A stretch of 21,026 nucleotides of DNA from NCBI GenBank assembly GCA_964482585.1, contig CAYZYO010000030.1, forward strand, positions 1 to 21,026. Reading direction: 5' to 3'. Numbering within the stretch: position 1 is the first letter of the stretch; every line of letters starts with the position of its first letter. Both the position numbers and the translations under genes were made by a program. The stretch is from CAYZYO01 sp964482585. GTDB lineage: Bacteria; Bacillota; Syntrophomonadia; Syntrophomonadales; Syntrophomonadaceae. The notes beneath the pieces were generated by a model. The model searched no databases and was not told where the DNA came from. It saw only the letters and a list, made by a program, of their open reading frames with translations. This document shows positions 15,173-21,026 of this stretch, piece by piece.

Positions 15173-15751
15173 ATGTTAAGAAGCTTTAAGCTTAGGATGC
15201 TTTTAGTTATATTTATTATAACTATTGTTGGACTATCCATGCAGTCCCAACACAGCAGTAAAAAAATTATTGAACCGGTTATCAAGTATGTATTAAAGGA
15301 TTATGGTTTAGAACAAAATATTGCCGTTTTTATTAATAATCTTAAAAACCCGGATAATGAAACGGTGGTTCCAACTACAACTGAAAAACAGGGATTACAG
15401 GTTCCCTGTAATTATACCGGGATTGAGCACAAATATGGTTGGCATTGGGATATCCCGGGAAAACAGCAGGTATTTTCTCCCGGGATAAGACTGAGTGTGA
15501 GTCAAAACAGTCTGGTAAAACCTATAGGTAAAGGGCAGGTAATTGAGATAGCAGAAGATATTGAAGGACGAGCGATTCTAATAAAACATGATGAAGATTT
15601 CTATTCGTTTTATGCATGTCTAGAGGAGATCCTGGTAGAAGAGGATATGGTAGTGTCGCCGGATACTAATATAGGAAAAACAGGTGAAAGCCTGTATTTT
15701 GAAATTAGAAACCAGGATGGACCATTAAACCCGAATATACTTTTTGAATAA
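15173..15751 (+). CDS. spoIVFA: Stage IV sporulation protein FA-like, degenerate LytM/M23 domain
   Basis: Membrane-anchored regulator that, in Bacillus, holds the SpoIVFB protease inactive until a signal arrives from the forespore. It has one N-terminal membrane helix (residues 8-25) and a C-terminal LytM/M23-like fold (about residues 113-190, PIGKGQVIEIAEDIEGRAILIKH through GPLNPNILFE). At the second metal-binding site, active M23 enzymes have HLHFE; here it is S173-L-Y175-F-E, so the domain is very likely non-catalytic, as in Bacillus SpoIVFA. The first in-frame GTG (15164) lies within GAGGTGG, so the ATG at 15173 is preferred, giving 192 residues. It ends two bases before spoIVFB. The name rests on the domain, its degeneration and this pairing; sequence similarity is weak, as is normal for the family. 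Confidence 0.82.
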   Translation: MLRSFKLRMLLVIFIITIVGLSMQSQHSSKKIIEPVIKYVLKDYGLEQNIAVFINNLKNPDNETVVPTTTEKQGLQVPCNYTGIEHKYGWHWDIPGKQQVFSPGIRLSVSQNSLVKPIGKGQVIEIAEDIEGRAILIKHDEDFYSFYACLEEILVEEDMVVSPDTNIGKTGESLYFEIRNQDGPLNPNILFE

Positions 15752-15753
15752 CA

Positions 15754-16614
15754 ATGAAAATAGGGAGAATCGCTGGGGTAGGTTTTAAAGTGAACCCCTT
15801 TTTTCTGGTCCTGGGGATTATTTACAGCTATCTAGGGTTATTTTGGGAAGTCGTTATTATTTTTTCAGCAGTCTTAATCCATGAAATAGCTCATATCATT
15901 ATGGGTTTAATAATGGGTATAAAGATTGCGCAAATCGAACTGCTACCTTTTGGGGGGCAGGCACAAATTGAAGAACTAACTGGGCTTGAACCCGAAAAGG
16001 AGATATATGTTGCTTTAGCGGGACCTATAATAAGTATTACTATGGCCGGCATCTGTTATTTTTTCTATGGATATCCAGCAGGTAATTACCTTGATATATT
16101 TATAAAAGTTAATTTTCTGCTGGGAGTTTTTAACCTATTACCTGCACTACCGCTCGATGGGGGTAGAATTCTACGAGCTGTTTTATCAAGGGTAATAGGT
16201 TATAAAAAGGCCACTCGGAGAATGGCTTTGGTGGGAAAAGGTATGAGTGTGGTAGTTTTTGGCTATGGTATCTATCTTACCTTTACGCAATTTTCCGGGG
16301 CCAATCTTATTATCATAGGAGTTTTCTTTTTCTGGGCTGCTAATCGTGAAGGTTTGTTTATGGAATACGCATTTATGCGTTTTTTGATAAATAAAAAAAA
16401 TGAACTATCTAAAAACGGTCTGCTATCATGCAAACAGGTTGTAAGCCGGCCTGAGACCAGGATTAAGAATATCCTCGATTTAACTAAACCTAATCATTAT
16501 ATCCTGGTAGTAGTTTTAGATGATAATCATAGAGTAATCAATGTATACGGAGAAGCTCAATTAATTGAGTGTCTCTTAGAAAAAGGACCTCAGGCAACAC
16601 TTGCCGACTGTTAA
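15754..16614 (+). CDS. spoIVFB: Intramembrane metalloprotease SpoIVFB (M50 family, pro-sigma-K processing)
   Basis: Site-2-type protease in the outer forespore membrane that removes the pro-sequence of pro-sigma-K, switching on late mother-cell genes. It shows FKVNPFFLVLGIIYSYLGL, the zinc motif H43-E44-IA-H47, and the second metal ligand D135 in NLLPALPLDGGRIL. Several membrane segments fill the first 200 residues. The soluble C-terminal part (about 215-286) resembles a CBS domain, as in SpoIVFB proteins that sense ATP. The 286-residue length is typical. The ATG at 15754 lies two bases after the spoIVFA stop with no clear binding site of its own, so translation is probably coupled. The gene marks the organism as a spore former. 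Confidence 0.92.
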   Translation: MKIGRIAGVGFKVNPFFLVLGIIYSYLGLFWEVVIIFSAVLIHEIAHIIMGLIMGIKIAQIELLPFGGQAQIEELTGLEPEKEIYVALAGPIISITMAGICYFFYGYPAGNYLDIFIKVNFLLGVFNLLPALPLDGGRILRAVLSRVIGYKKATRRMALVGKGMSVVVFGYGIYLTFTQFSGANLIIIGVFFFWAANREGLFMEYAFMRFLINKKNELSKNGLLSCKQVVSRPETRIKNILDLTKPNHYILVVVLDDNHRVINVYGEAQLIECLLEKGPQATLADC

Positions 16615-16627
16615 TTTCATATAAAAA

Positions 16628-16799
16628 TTGATTCCACTGCGCAAAGCAGTAGTTATAAATTATATACCGTAGAGGAGACTTCATTCGCCTCTGTGGTTCC
16701 GGTTGCTGGGGTTTTACTAAAACGCCAGTGCGTGGCCAACTTATCTAAGTAAGGTGACTGCATTAAGCGTTATGTGTATTACTTTTGCAGTGGAATCAA
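16628..16799. mobile_element. 172-bp element with 13-bp terminal inverted repeats (MITE-like)
   Basis: TTGATTCCACTGC (16628-16640) and its exact reverse complement (16787-16799) bound a non-coding segment. After a two-base offset the similarity continues inwards (AAAG / CTTTT). Inside are a hairpin ACTGC-GCAAA-GCAGT (16636-16650), a copy of GTAGAGGAGACTT (16669-16681), and a second hairpin in which CTGG-G-GTTTTA pairs with TAAAAC-G-CCAG (16706-16728). No transposase frame and no clear target duplication are visible (flanks AAAAA and GTTTA). A structured non-coding RNA or regulatory element is the alternative. With the promoter below, it fills the gap 16615-16890. Confidence 0.5.
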
Positions 16800-16818
16800 G
16801 TTTATACGAGGTTATTTT

Positions 16819-16846
16819 TTGTGGTAATATATATTACTGGTATTAT
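16819..16846 (+). promoter_or_regulatory. Candidate promoter with palindromic spacer before the radical SAM gene
   Basis: TTGTGG (16819-16824), a 16-base spacer and TATTAT (16841-16846) make a fair sigma-A promoter, 45 bases before the ATG at 16891. GTAATATATATTAC (16824-16837), a perfect 14-bp palindrome, fills most of the spacer and could be an operator. Confidence 0.5.
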
Positions 16847-16890
16847 TTTAAGAAAGGCTTTACTGCTATGCTGATAAATGGAGGCAAAAT

Positions 16891-18744
16891 ATGAAAGACA
16901 AGCTGTTTAAAGACGTTTTACCCCGGGTATCCAAACCTGCACGATATACCGGGGGGGAAGTAAATATGATAAAAAAGGATTGGAACCAGAGCAGTATTAA
17001 AATGGTATTTGCTTTTCCCGATATTTATGAGATCGGGATGTCTCACCTGGGTGGTAAAATACTATATGGTTTAATTAATGAGCAAAGCAACCATTTGATG
17101 GAAAGAACATTTGCTCCCTGGCCGGATATGGAACAAATCATGCGGGCAGAAAAGATTCCACTTTATTCCCTGGAGTCTTTCTCTCCAGTGAAAAATTTCG
17201 ATGTAATTGGTTTTTCTTTGCAGTATGAAATGTCAATCACCAATATACTAAATATGCTTGATCTTGCAGGGATACCGGTTTGGGCTAAAAACAGGGATGA
17301 CAGCTGGCCATTAATTATTGCGGGAGGACCGGTGGTATTTAATCCTGAACCATTTGCCGATTTTTTTGATGCATTCTTGATCGGGGATGCTGAAGATATG
17401 CTGCTGGAATTTCTCGATTTTTTAGCTAATAATAAACATCTGTCCCGGCAGGAGAGATTAATTCAGCTGGCTGAAATTGAGGGGGTTTACGTACCTGCCC
17501 TGTATTCAGTAGAATATAATGAAGATGAGACGTTTAAGAGTTTAAAGCCCCGGTTTAAAGGAGTAAAATTGGAAGTCCGCAAACGATTAGTAAAGGATCT
17601 AGATAAGGTATACTTCCCTGAAAAACCAGTTCTTCCTTATATAGATATAATCCATGATCGGGCGGTTTTGGAAGTAATGAGGGGTTGTCAGAGGGGATGT
17701 CGATTCTGTCATGCCGGAATAGTATACCGCCCGGTAAGGGAAAGGTCGATAGACACCTTAAAAAAACAAGCTGATATGCAGGTTAAAAATTCTGGCTATG
17801 AGGAGATTTCCCTGGCGTCTTTAAGTACCCTGGATTATTCAGGAGTTAAGACTCTGGTAACAGAGCTGGTTGAAGAATATGAAAAAAAAGGTGTCGGGGT
17901 TTCATTACCATCCTTAAGGGTGGATGCTTTTTCGATTGAAGTGGCCAACGAAGTCCAAAAGGTAAGAAAAACAACCTTGACTTTAGCACCTGAAGCAGGC
18001 ACCCAGCGTTTACGAAATATAATTAATAAGAATGTAAGTGAAGAACAACTATTTAATGCAGTGGAAGCCGCTTTTAAATCGGGTTGGCTTTCAATAAAAC
18101 TATATTTTATGTTTGGGCTTCCAGGTGAAACAACAGCTGATTTAGATGGAATTATCGAATTATTGAAAAAAGTTAAATCTATCGGGGACCAGAATGCCCC
18201 CAGAACGGTAGAAGTAAGGGCTAGTTTAGCCTGTTTTGTTCCCAAGGCCCATACACCTTTTCAATGGCAGGCGCAGAATAGTATCGAGGAGCTCGAACTT
18301 AAACGTAAACACTTGTTTGAACAGAAAAAAAAGAGAATTGTGCTTAAATTTCATGATAGCCGGACAAGTTATTTAGAAGGCGTACTTGCCCGGGGTGATA
18401 GAAGGCTATCACCGGCTATATACCTTGCATGGCAAAAAGGGTGTAAATTTGATGGCTGGTCTGAATATTTCTGTTTTGAAAGGTGGATGGAGGCCCTGGA
18501 GCAATGCAATATTAACCCGGATTTTTATACCAGGAGATTAAGGGCTTATAATGAAAGATTTCCCTGGGATTTTATTAATACCGGGGTTACTAAAGAGTAT
18601 TTACAAAGAGAAAATGAACGAGCGGTGAAGGAGATTATTACCCCTGACTGCAGGCAGAATGGATGTACAGGTTGTGGAGTTTGTACCGCTTTTGATTTGG
18701 ATCTTAATATTAAGGAGGAAAACCACCGTGCGCTTAAGAGTTGA
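16891..18744 (+). CDS. B12-binding-like radical SAM protein, TIGR03960 type
   Basis: Member of a widespread family of radical SAM enzymes of unknown reaction. The N-terminal half (to about residue 240) looks like a cobalamin-binding-type Rossmann domain (MVFAFPDIYEIGMSHLG, VIGFSLQYEMSITNIL, IIAGGPVVFNPEPFADFFD). The core then carries the 4Fe-4S signature C266-x3-C270-x2-C273 within RGCQRGCRFCHAGIVYRPVRERS. LTLAPEAGTQRLR and IKLYFMFGLPGE follow, as in radical SAM barrels. Four cysteines near the C-terminus (587, 592, 595 and 598) may bind a second metal site. The 617-residue length fits the family. The ATG start has GGAGG about six bases upstream. It overlaps the DUF2344 gene by 17 bases; the two are almost always neighbours and are sometimes fused, so they probably work as a pair. 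Confidence 0.9.
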   Translation: MKDKLFKDVLPRVSKPARYTGGEVNMIKKDWNQSSIKMVFAFPDIYEIGMSHLGGKILYGLINEQSNHLMERTFAPWPDMEQIMRAEKIPLYSLESFSPVKNFDVIGFSLQYEMSITNILNMLDLAGIPVWAKNRDDSWPLIIAGGPVVFNPEPFADFFDAFLIGDAEDMLLEFLDFLANNKHLSRQERLIQLAEIEGVYVPALYSVEYNEDETFKSLKPRFKGVKLEVRKRLVKDLDKVYFPEKPVLPYIDIIHDRAVLEVMRGCQRGCRFCHAGIVYRPVRERSIDTLKKQADMQVKNSGYEEISLASLSTLDYSGVKTLVTELVEEYEKKGVGVSLPSLRVDAFSIEVANEVQKVRKTTLTLAPEAGTQRLRNIINKNVSEEQLFNAVEAAFKSGWLSIKLYFMFGLPGETTADLDGIIELLKKVKSIGDQNAPRTVEVRASLACFVPKAHTPFQWQAQNSIEELELKRKHLFEQKKKRIVLKFHDSRTSYLEGVLARGDRRLSPAIYLAWQKGCKFDGWSEYFCFERWMEALEQCNINPDFYTRRLRAYNERFPWDFINTGVTKEYLQRENERAVKEIITPDCRQNGCTGCGVCTAFDLDLNIKEENHRALKS

Positions 18745-19402
18745 GTACAGAGTGGGACCAGAACTGAGGTTTTTGGGCAACCTGGATATGATGCGTCTTA
18801 TGCAAAGATCCCTGCGCCGTGCATCTATTCCCTTTGCTCTTAGTCAGGGTTTTAATCCGCATATAAAGTTATCAATGGGAACAGTCCTTCCAGTAGGCCT
18901 ATGGGGTGAAAAAGAGTATTTTGATATTGAATTAGCTGAAGATATTGGAATTAAAGATTTTGTAGAAAGAATGAATGATGTTTTTCCTCCACCTGTTCTT
19001 ATAAATGAATGTAATGAGATTTTAAATGATGAACCTGCTTTAATGAAAATAATAAATGCAGCCTCATATAAATTTTTTGTTCGTAAATCAAGCCTGGATC
19101 TTGACCTGTGGAAAGATGAATTTACTGCCAAAGATTCTCTTGTGATTAGAAGCCGCGGCAAAAAAAAGGATAGGGATAAGGACTTAAGACCGGGAATTTT
19201 TAAGGTAACAGTGCAAAAGTTCCATAATTTTGATATTATGGAAATATGGTCAAGTACAGGCATGCCATTAAATGTTAGATATGATGAACTTTTAGAAACA
19301 ATGGTCTTAACCGGGCTAGATAAAAAGAATATAATTGATGTTTTTCGCAGTGGCAACTATATTAAAGAAGGGCTAAAGTATTTTACTCCAATGAAAAGGT
19401 GA
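18728..19402 (+). CDS. DUF2344 (TIGR03936) protein, partner of the radical SAM enzyme
   Basis: Uncharacterised protein found with TIGR03960 radical SAM proteins. The N-terminus RVEYRVGPELRFLGNLDMMRLMQRSLRRASIPFALSQGFNPH is the family hallmark. KLSMGTVLPVGLWGEKEYFDIEL follows, and the distal half is variable and charged (RGKKKDRDKDLRPG). The open frame extends back to an ATG at 18659. However, AAGGAGG (18712-18718) lies nine bases before the GTG at 18728, which gives the normal family start; that GTG is chosen. The length is then 224 residues. It overlaps the radical SAM gene and ends four bases before rng. Its basic, RNA-protein-like character and its position beside rng and a ribosomal leader suggest a link to RNA or ribosome modification, but this is inference. 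Confidence 0.88.
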   Translation: MRLRVEYRVGPELRFLGNLDMMRLMQRSLRRASIPFALSQGFNPHIKLSMGTVLPVGLWGEKEYFDIELAEDIGIKDFVERMNDVFPPPVLINECNEILNDEPALMKIINAASYKFFVRKSSLDLDLWKDEFTAKDSLVIRSRGKKKDRDKDLRPGIFKVTVQKFHNFDIMEIWSSTGMPLNVRYDELLETMVLTGLDKKNIIDVFRSGNYIKEGLKYFTPMKR

Positions 19403-19406
19403 AATA

Positions 19407-20837
19407 ATGATCAGAGATATTATAGCAGAAGTCTATCCATGGGAATCTAGAGTGGCCATCGTAGAAAACGGGCGCTTGGCCGAAGTTTTTTGGGCCAATA
19501 AGGATGAAAATGTAGGTAAGATATATAAAGGGAAAGTTAAGGACCTCATACCTGGTCTTTCTTGCGCTTTTATTGATATTGGATTATCCAAGAATGCTTT
19601 TTTATATGCCGGCGATGTAAAATTTCTGGAGAAGAAGAATAAGGGCAATGTTTTTGACCTTTTAAAGACCGGGCAAGAAATTATGGTTCAGGTAAAAAAA
19701 GAGGCTTTTTGCGAAAAAGGGGCCAGGGTTACAGGAGACCTGACTATTCCCGGTCATTTTCTGGTATTGCTCCCATTTCAAACAGAAGTCTCGATTTCAC
19801 GGAAGATAACCTGTGATGATTTAAGACATCATCTAAGGGGTATTATTGAAAAAAACAAACCGGAAAATGTTGGCATAATAGTAAGGACAGCGTGTTTGGA
19901 GGCCGAGGACTATGAAATATTCTCTGAGCTGCAGGAACATCTTAAAGTTTGGAATGAGATAAAAGATCGCTATCATAATAGTAAAGCACCAAGTGTAATT
20001 TATGAGGATATCGATGTTTTAGAGAGAACTTTAAGGGATTATATAGATGGAGATATATCAAAAGTCATTATAAATAATTCTAGACTAAGAAAGAAGATAG
20101 AAAATTACATTAGTCAAATAAGGCCACAGCATAATATATCTATACAATATGAAAAAGGCGATCTTTTTGAAAAATATGGGTTGGAAAAGGACATTAGAAA
20201 GTGTTTACGGCGTAAGGTATGGCTTAGAAGTGGTGGTTATTTAGTATTTGATAAAACTGAAGCCATGACTGTAATTGATGTAAATAGTGGAAAATATACC
20301 GGAAAAAATGATTTTGAAGATACGGTTTTTAGATTAAATATGGAAGCTGCCGTAGAAATCCCCAGGCAGTTGAGATTGCGAAGTGTAGGCGGCATCATCC
20401 TTGTGGATTTTATAGACATGAAATATAAGTCAAACATAGACAAAGTAGTGACTGCCTTTAAAAATGAAATTGCCAATGATAAAGCACATACATTTATTGC
20501 GGGGATGACCGGTCTGGGATTTTTAGAAATGACCCGGAAGAGGTCACGCTATGGCCTATCTGATTTTTATACTGAAGAATGTACTTTTTGTAATGGCAGA
20601 GGACGCACTATTAATCTTTTTGCTCTTTCCTGTCAAATTAAGAGGAAAGTTGTGAACATGGATTACCTGGAAAACGATGAATTGGTAATTGAGGTTAACC
20701 CTATGCTCTTAGATTACCTTACAAATGATAAAAAGAATTTAAGCTATATCGAAAAGTGTTTAGATAAAAAAGTGATAATAAAAGATAATTCTAAGCTCAA
20801 TTTAGAAGAGTATCGTATTTTTACTGATCAGGATTAA
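19407..20837 (+). CDS. rng: Ribonuclease G (RNase E/G family)
   Basis: Endoribonuclease that cuts single-stranded AU-rich RNA and takes part in rRNA maturation and mRNA decay. It has an N-terminal S1 domain (about residues 36-120, GKIYKGKVKDLIPGLSCAFIDIG) and a central RNase H-like/DNase I-like catalytic region. Magnesium-binding aspartates are D291 in VIDVNSGKYTG and D334 in ILVDFIDM, with the same 43-residue spacing as D303 and D346 of E. coli RNase E. The zinc-link half-site is C392-TF-C395, in the position of the family's CPxC. There is no long C-terminal scaffold arm, so it is an RNase G-length enzyme (476 residues). The ATG follows AAAGGTGA. It is last in the operon with the radical SAM and DUF2344 genes, and a hairpin terminator follows. 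Confidence 0.95.
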   Translation: MIRDIIAEVYPWESRVAIVENGRLAEVFWANKDENVGKIYKGKVKDLIPGLSCAFIDIGLSKNAFLYAGDVKFLEKKNKGNVFDLLKTGQEIMVQVKKEAFCEKGARVTGDLTIPGHFLVLLPFQTEVSISRKITCDDLRHHLRGIIEKNKPENVGIIVRTACLEAEDYEIFSELQEHLKVWNEIKDRYHNSKAPSVIYEDIDVLERTLRDYIDGDISKVIINNSRLRKKIENYISQIRPQHNISIQYEKGDLFEKYGLEKDIRKCLRRKVWLRSGGYLVFDKTEAMTVIDVNSGKYTGKNDFEDTVFRLNMEAAVEIPRQLRLRSVGGIILVDFIDMKYKSNIDKVVTAFKNEIANDKAHTFIAGMTGLGFLEMTRKRSRYGLSDFYTEECTFCNGRGRTINLFALSCQIKRKVVNMDYLENDELVIEVNPMLLDYLTNDKKNLSYIEKCLDKKVIIKDNSKLNLEEYRIFTDQD

Positions 20838-20899
20838 AATCAAAGCCTTTAATAAATACCAGGACTGTAAACTAGATTATAAGCCTTAAGTTAAATAAG

Positions 20900-20926
20900 A
20901 AAGGATTTCTTCAGAGAACTCCTTTT
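20900..20926 (+). terminator. Hairpin terminator after rng
   Basis: AAAGGA (20900-20905) pairs with TCCTTT (20920-20925), and after one mismatch TTCT pairs with AGAA around a four-base loop. The T-tract is short (CCTTTTAG). It ends only four bases before the next -35 box, so termination and new initiation are packed together. Confidence 0.65.
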
Positions 20927-20929
20927 AGC

Positions 20930-20958
20930 TTGACTACAGATAGTATTTATGTTAATGT
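20930..20958 (+). promoter_or_regulatory. Candidate promoter for the ribosomal leader
   Basis: TTGACT (20930-20935), a 17-base spacer and TAATGT (20953-20958). The -35 box is strong and the -10 box moderate. The predicted transcript start near 20965 falls at the beginning of the folded leader, which supports both calls. Confidence 0.55.
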
Positions 20959-20960
20959 CA

Positions 20961-21026
20961 TTGTTGGGTTGCGCGTTTTTGCAACCGCACAGTTCGGGTA
21001 ATAAAAGGTCGTTGACCTACCTGGTA
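20961..21026 (+). ncRNA. Probable ribosomal protein L21 (rplU) leader, cut by the window end
   Basis: The stretch begins with a hairpin GGTTGC (20967-20972) / GCAACC (20981-20986). A second stem follows: GGTA (20997-21000) and GGTC (21007-21010) pair with GACC (21014-21017) and TACC (21018-21021), with a six-base bulge ATAAAA. In Firmicutes, rplU normally comes next in this gene order and carries a structured, autoregulatory leader (Rfam L21_leader). The stretch resembles that leader by memory and context; rplU itself is outside the window. Confidence 0.55.

Noticed and set aside
16628..16799. The repeat-bounded element as a CRISPR array or tRNA gene
   Set aside because: There are only two copies of the end sequence and they are inverted, not direct. 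No cloverleaf, cas gene or series of spacers is present.
18659..18727. ATG-initiated 5' extension of the DUF2344 gene
   Set aside because: The extension lies inside the end of the radical SAM gene. The strong AAGGAGG at 18712-18718 and the family N-terminus both favour the GTG at 18728.
1..21026. Search for a new defence, secretion or biosynthetic system
   Set aside because: Every well-supported gene belongs to a known housekeeping, wall, division, sporulation, phosphate-transport or RNA-related family in a common Firmicutes order. No cluster of unknown genes or foreign base composition stands out.

Overview
The window is one strand of densely packed chromosome from an AT-rich, endospore-forming member of the Firmicutes, most likely an anaerobic Clostridia lineage. 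Syntrophomonadales-like is a guess from gene order and protein flavour, not something I could test. The support is spoIVFA-spoIVFB (processing of the mother-cell sigma factor pro-sigma-K), strong AAGGAGG ribosome binding sites, frequent TTG and GTG starts, and the classic Firmicutes order valS-folC, maf-radC-mreBCD, min genes, spoIVFAB, then the leader of a ribosomal protein gene (probably rplU). All convincing genes lie on the + strand.

Layout. 1-4087: the 3' part of valS, folC (with a 10-base N gap), then a PhoU-like DUF47 protein overlapping a PiT-type phosphate permease. 4276-4902: rex, the NADH/NAD+ sensing repressor, standing alone between two hairpins. 5124-10887: one probable operon, maf-radC-mreB-mreC-mreD-mrdA (PBP2), closed by a hairpin plus T-tract. 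11139-12876: minC-minD-minE with its own promoter. 13190-14746: rodA with its own promoter, then a small DUF1232 membrane protein and a good terminator. 14747-15172: a gene-free stretch dominated by a perfect 17-bp inverted repeat. 15173-16614: spoIVFA and spoIVFB, apparently translationally coupled. 16615-16890: a gene-free stretch holding a 172-bp element with perfect 13-bp terminal inverted repeats, then a promoter with a palindrome in its spacer. 16891-20837: a radical SAM protein of the TIGR03960 type, its DUF2344 partner, and ribonuclease G. 20900-21026: the rng terminator, a promoter, and a folded RNA leader that looks like the ribosomal protein L21 leader, cut by the window end.

The genes form a growth, division and sporulation neighbourhood. 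MreBCD, PBP2 and RodA make the elongation machine. MinCDE places the septum. SpoIVFA/B gates late mother-cell sigma activation. RNase G and the leader join the region to RNA and ribosome metabolism. I found no phage, CRISPR, defence, toxin or biosynthetic cluster. The parts that known families do not explain are non-coding: a set of short related inverted repeats in three successive intergenic gaps, the 172-bp element, several palindromes at probable promoters, and a charged helical insertion in PBP2.
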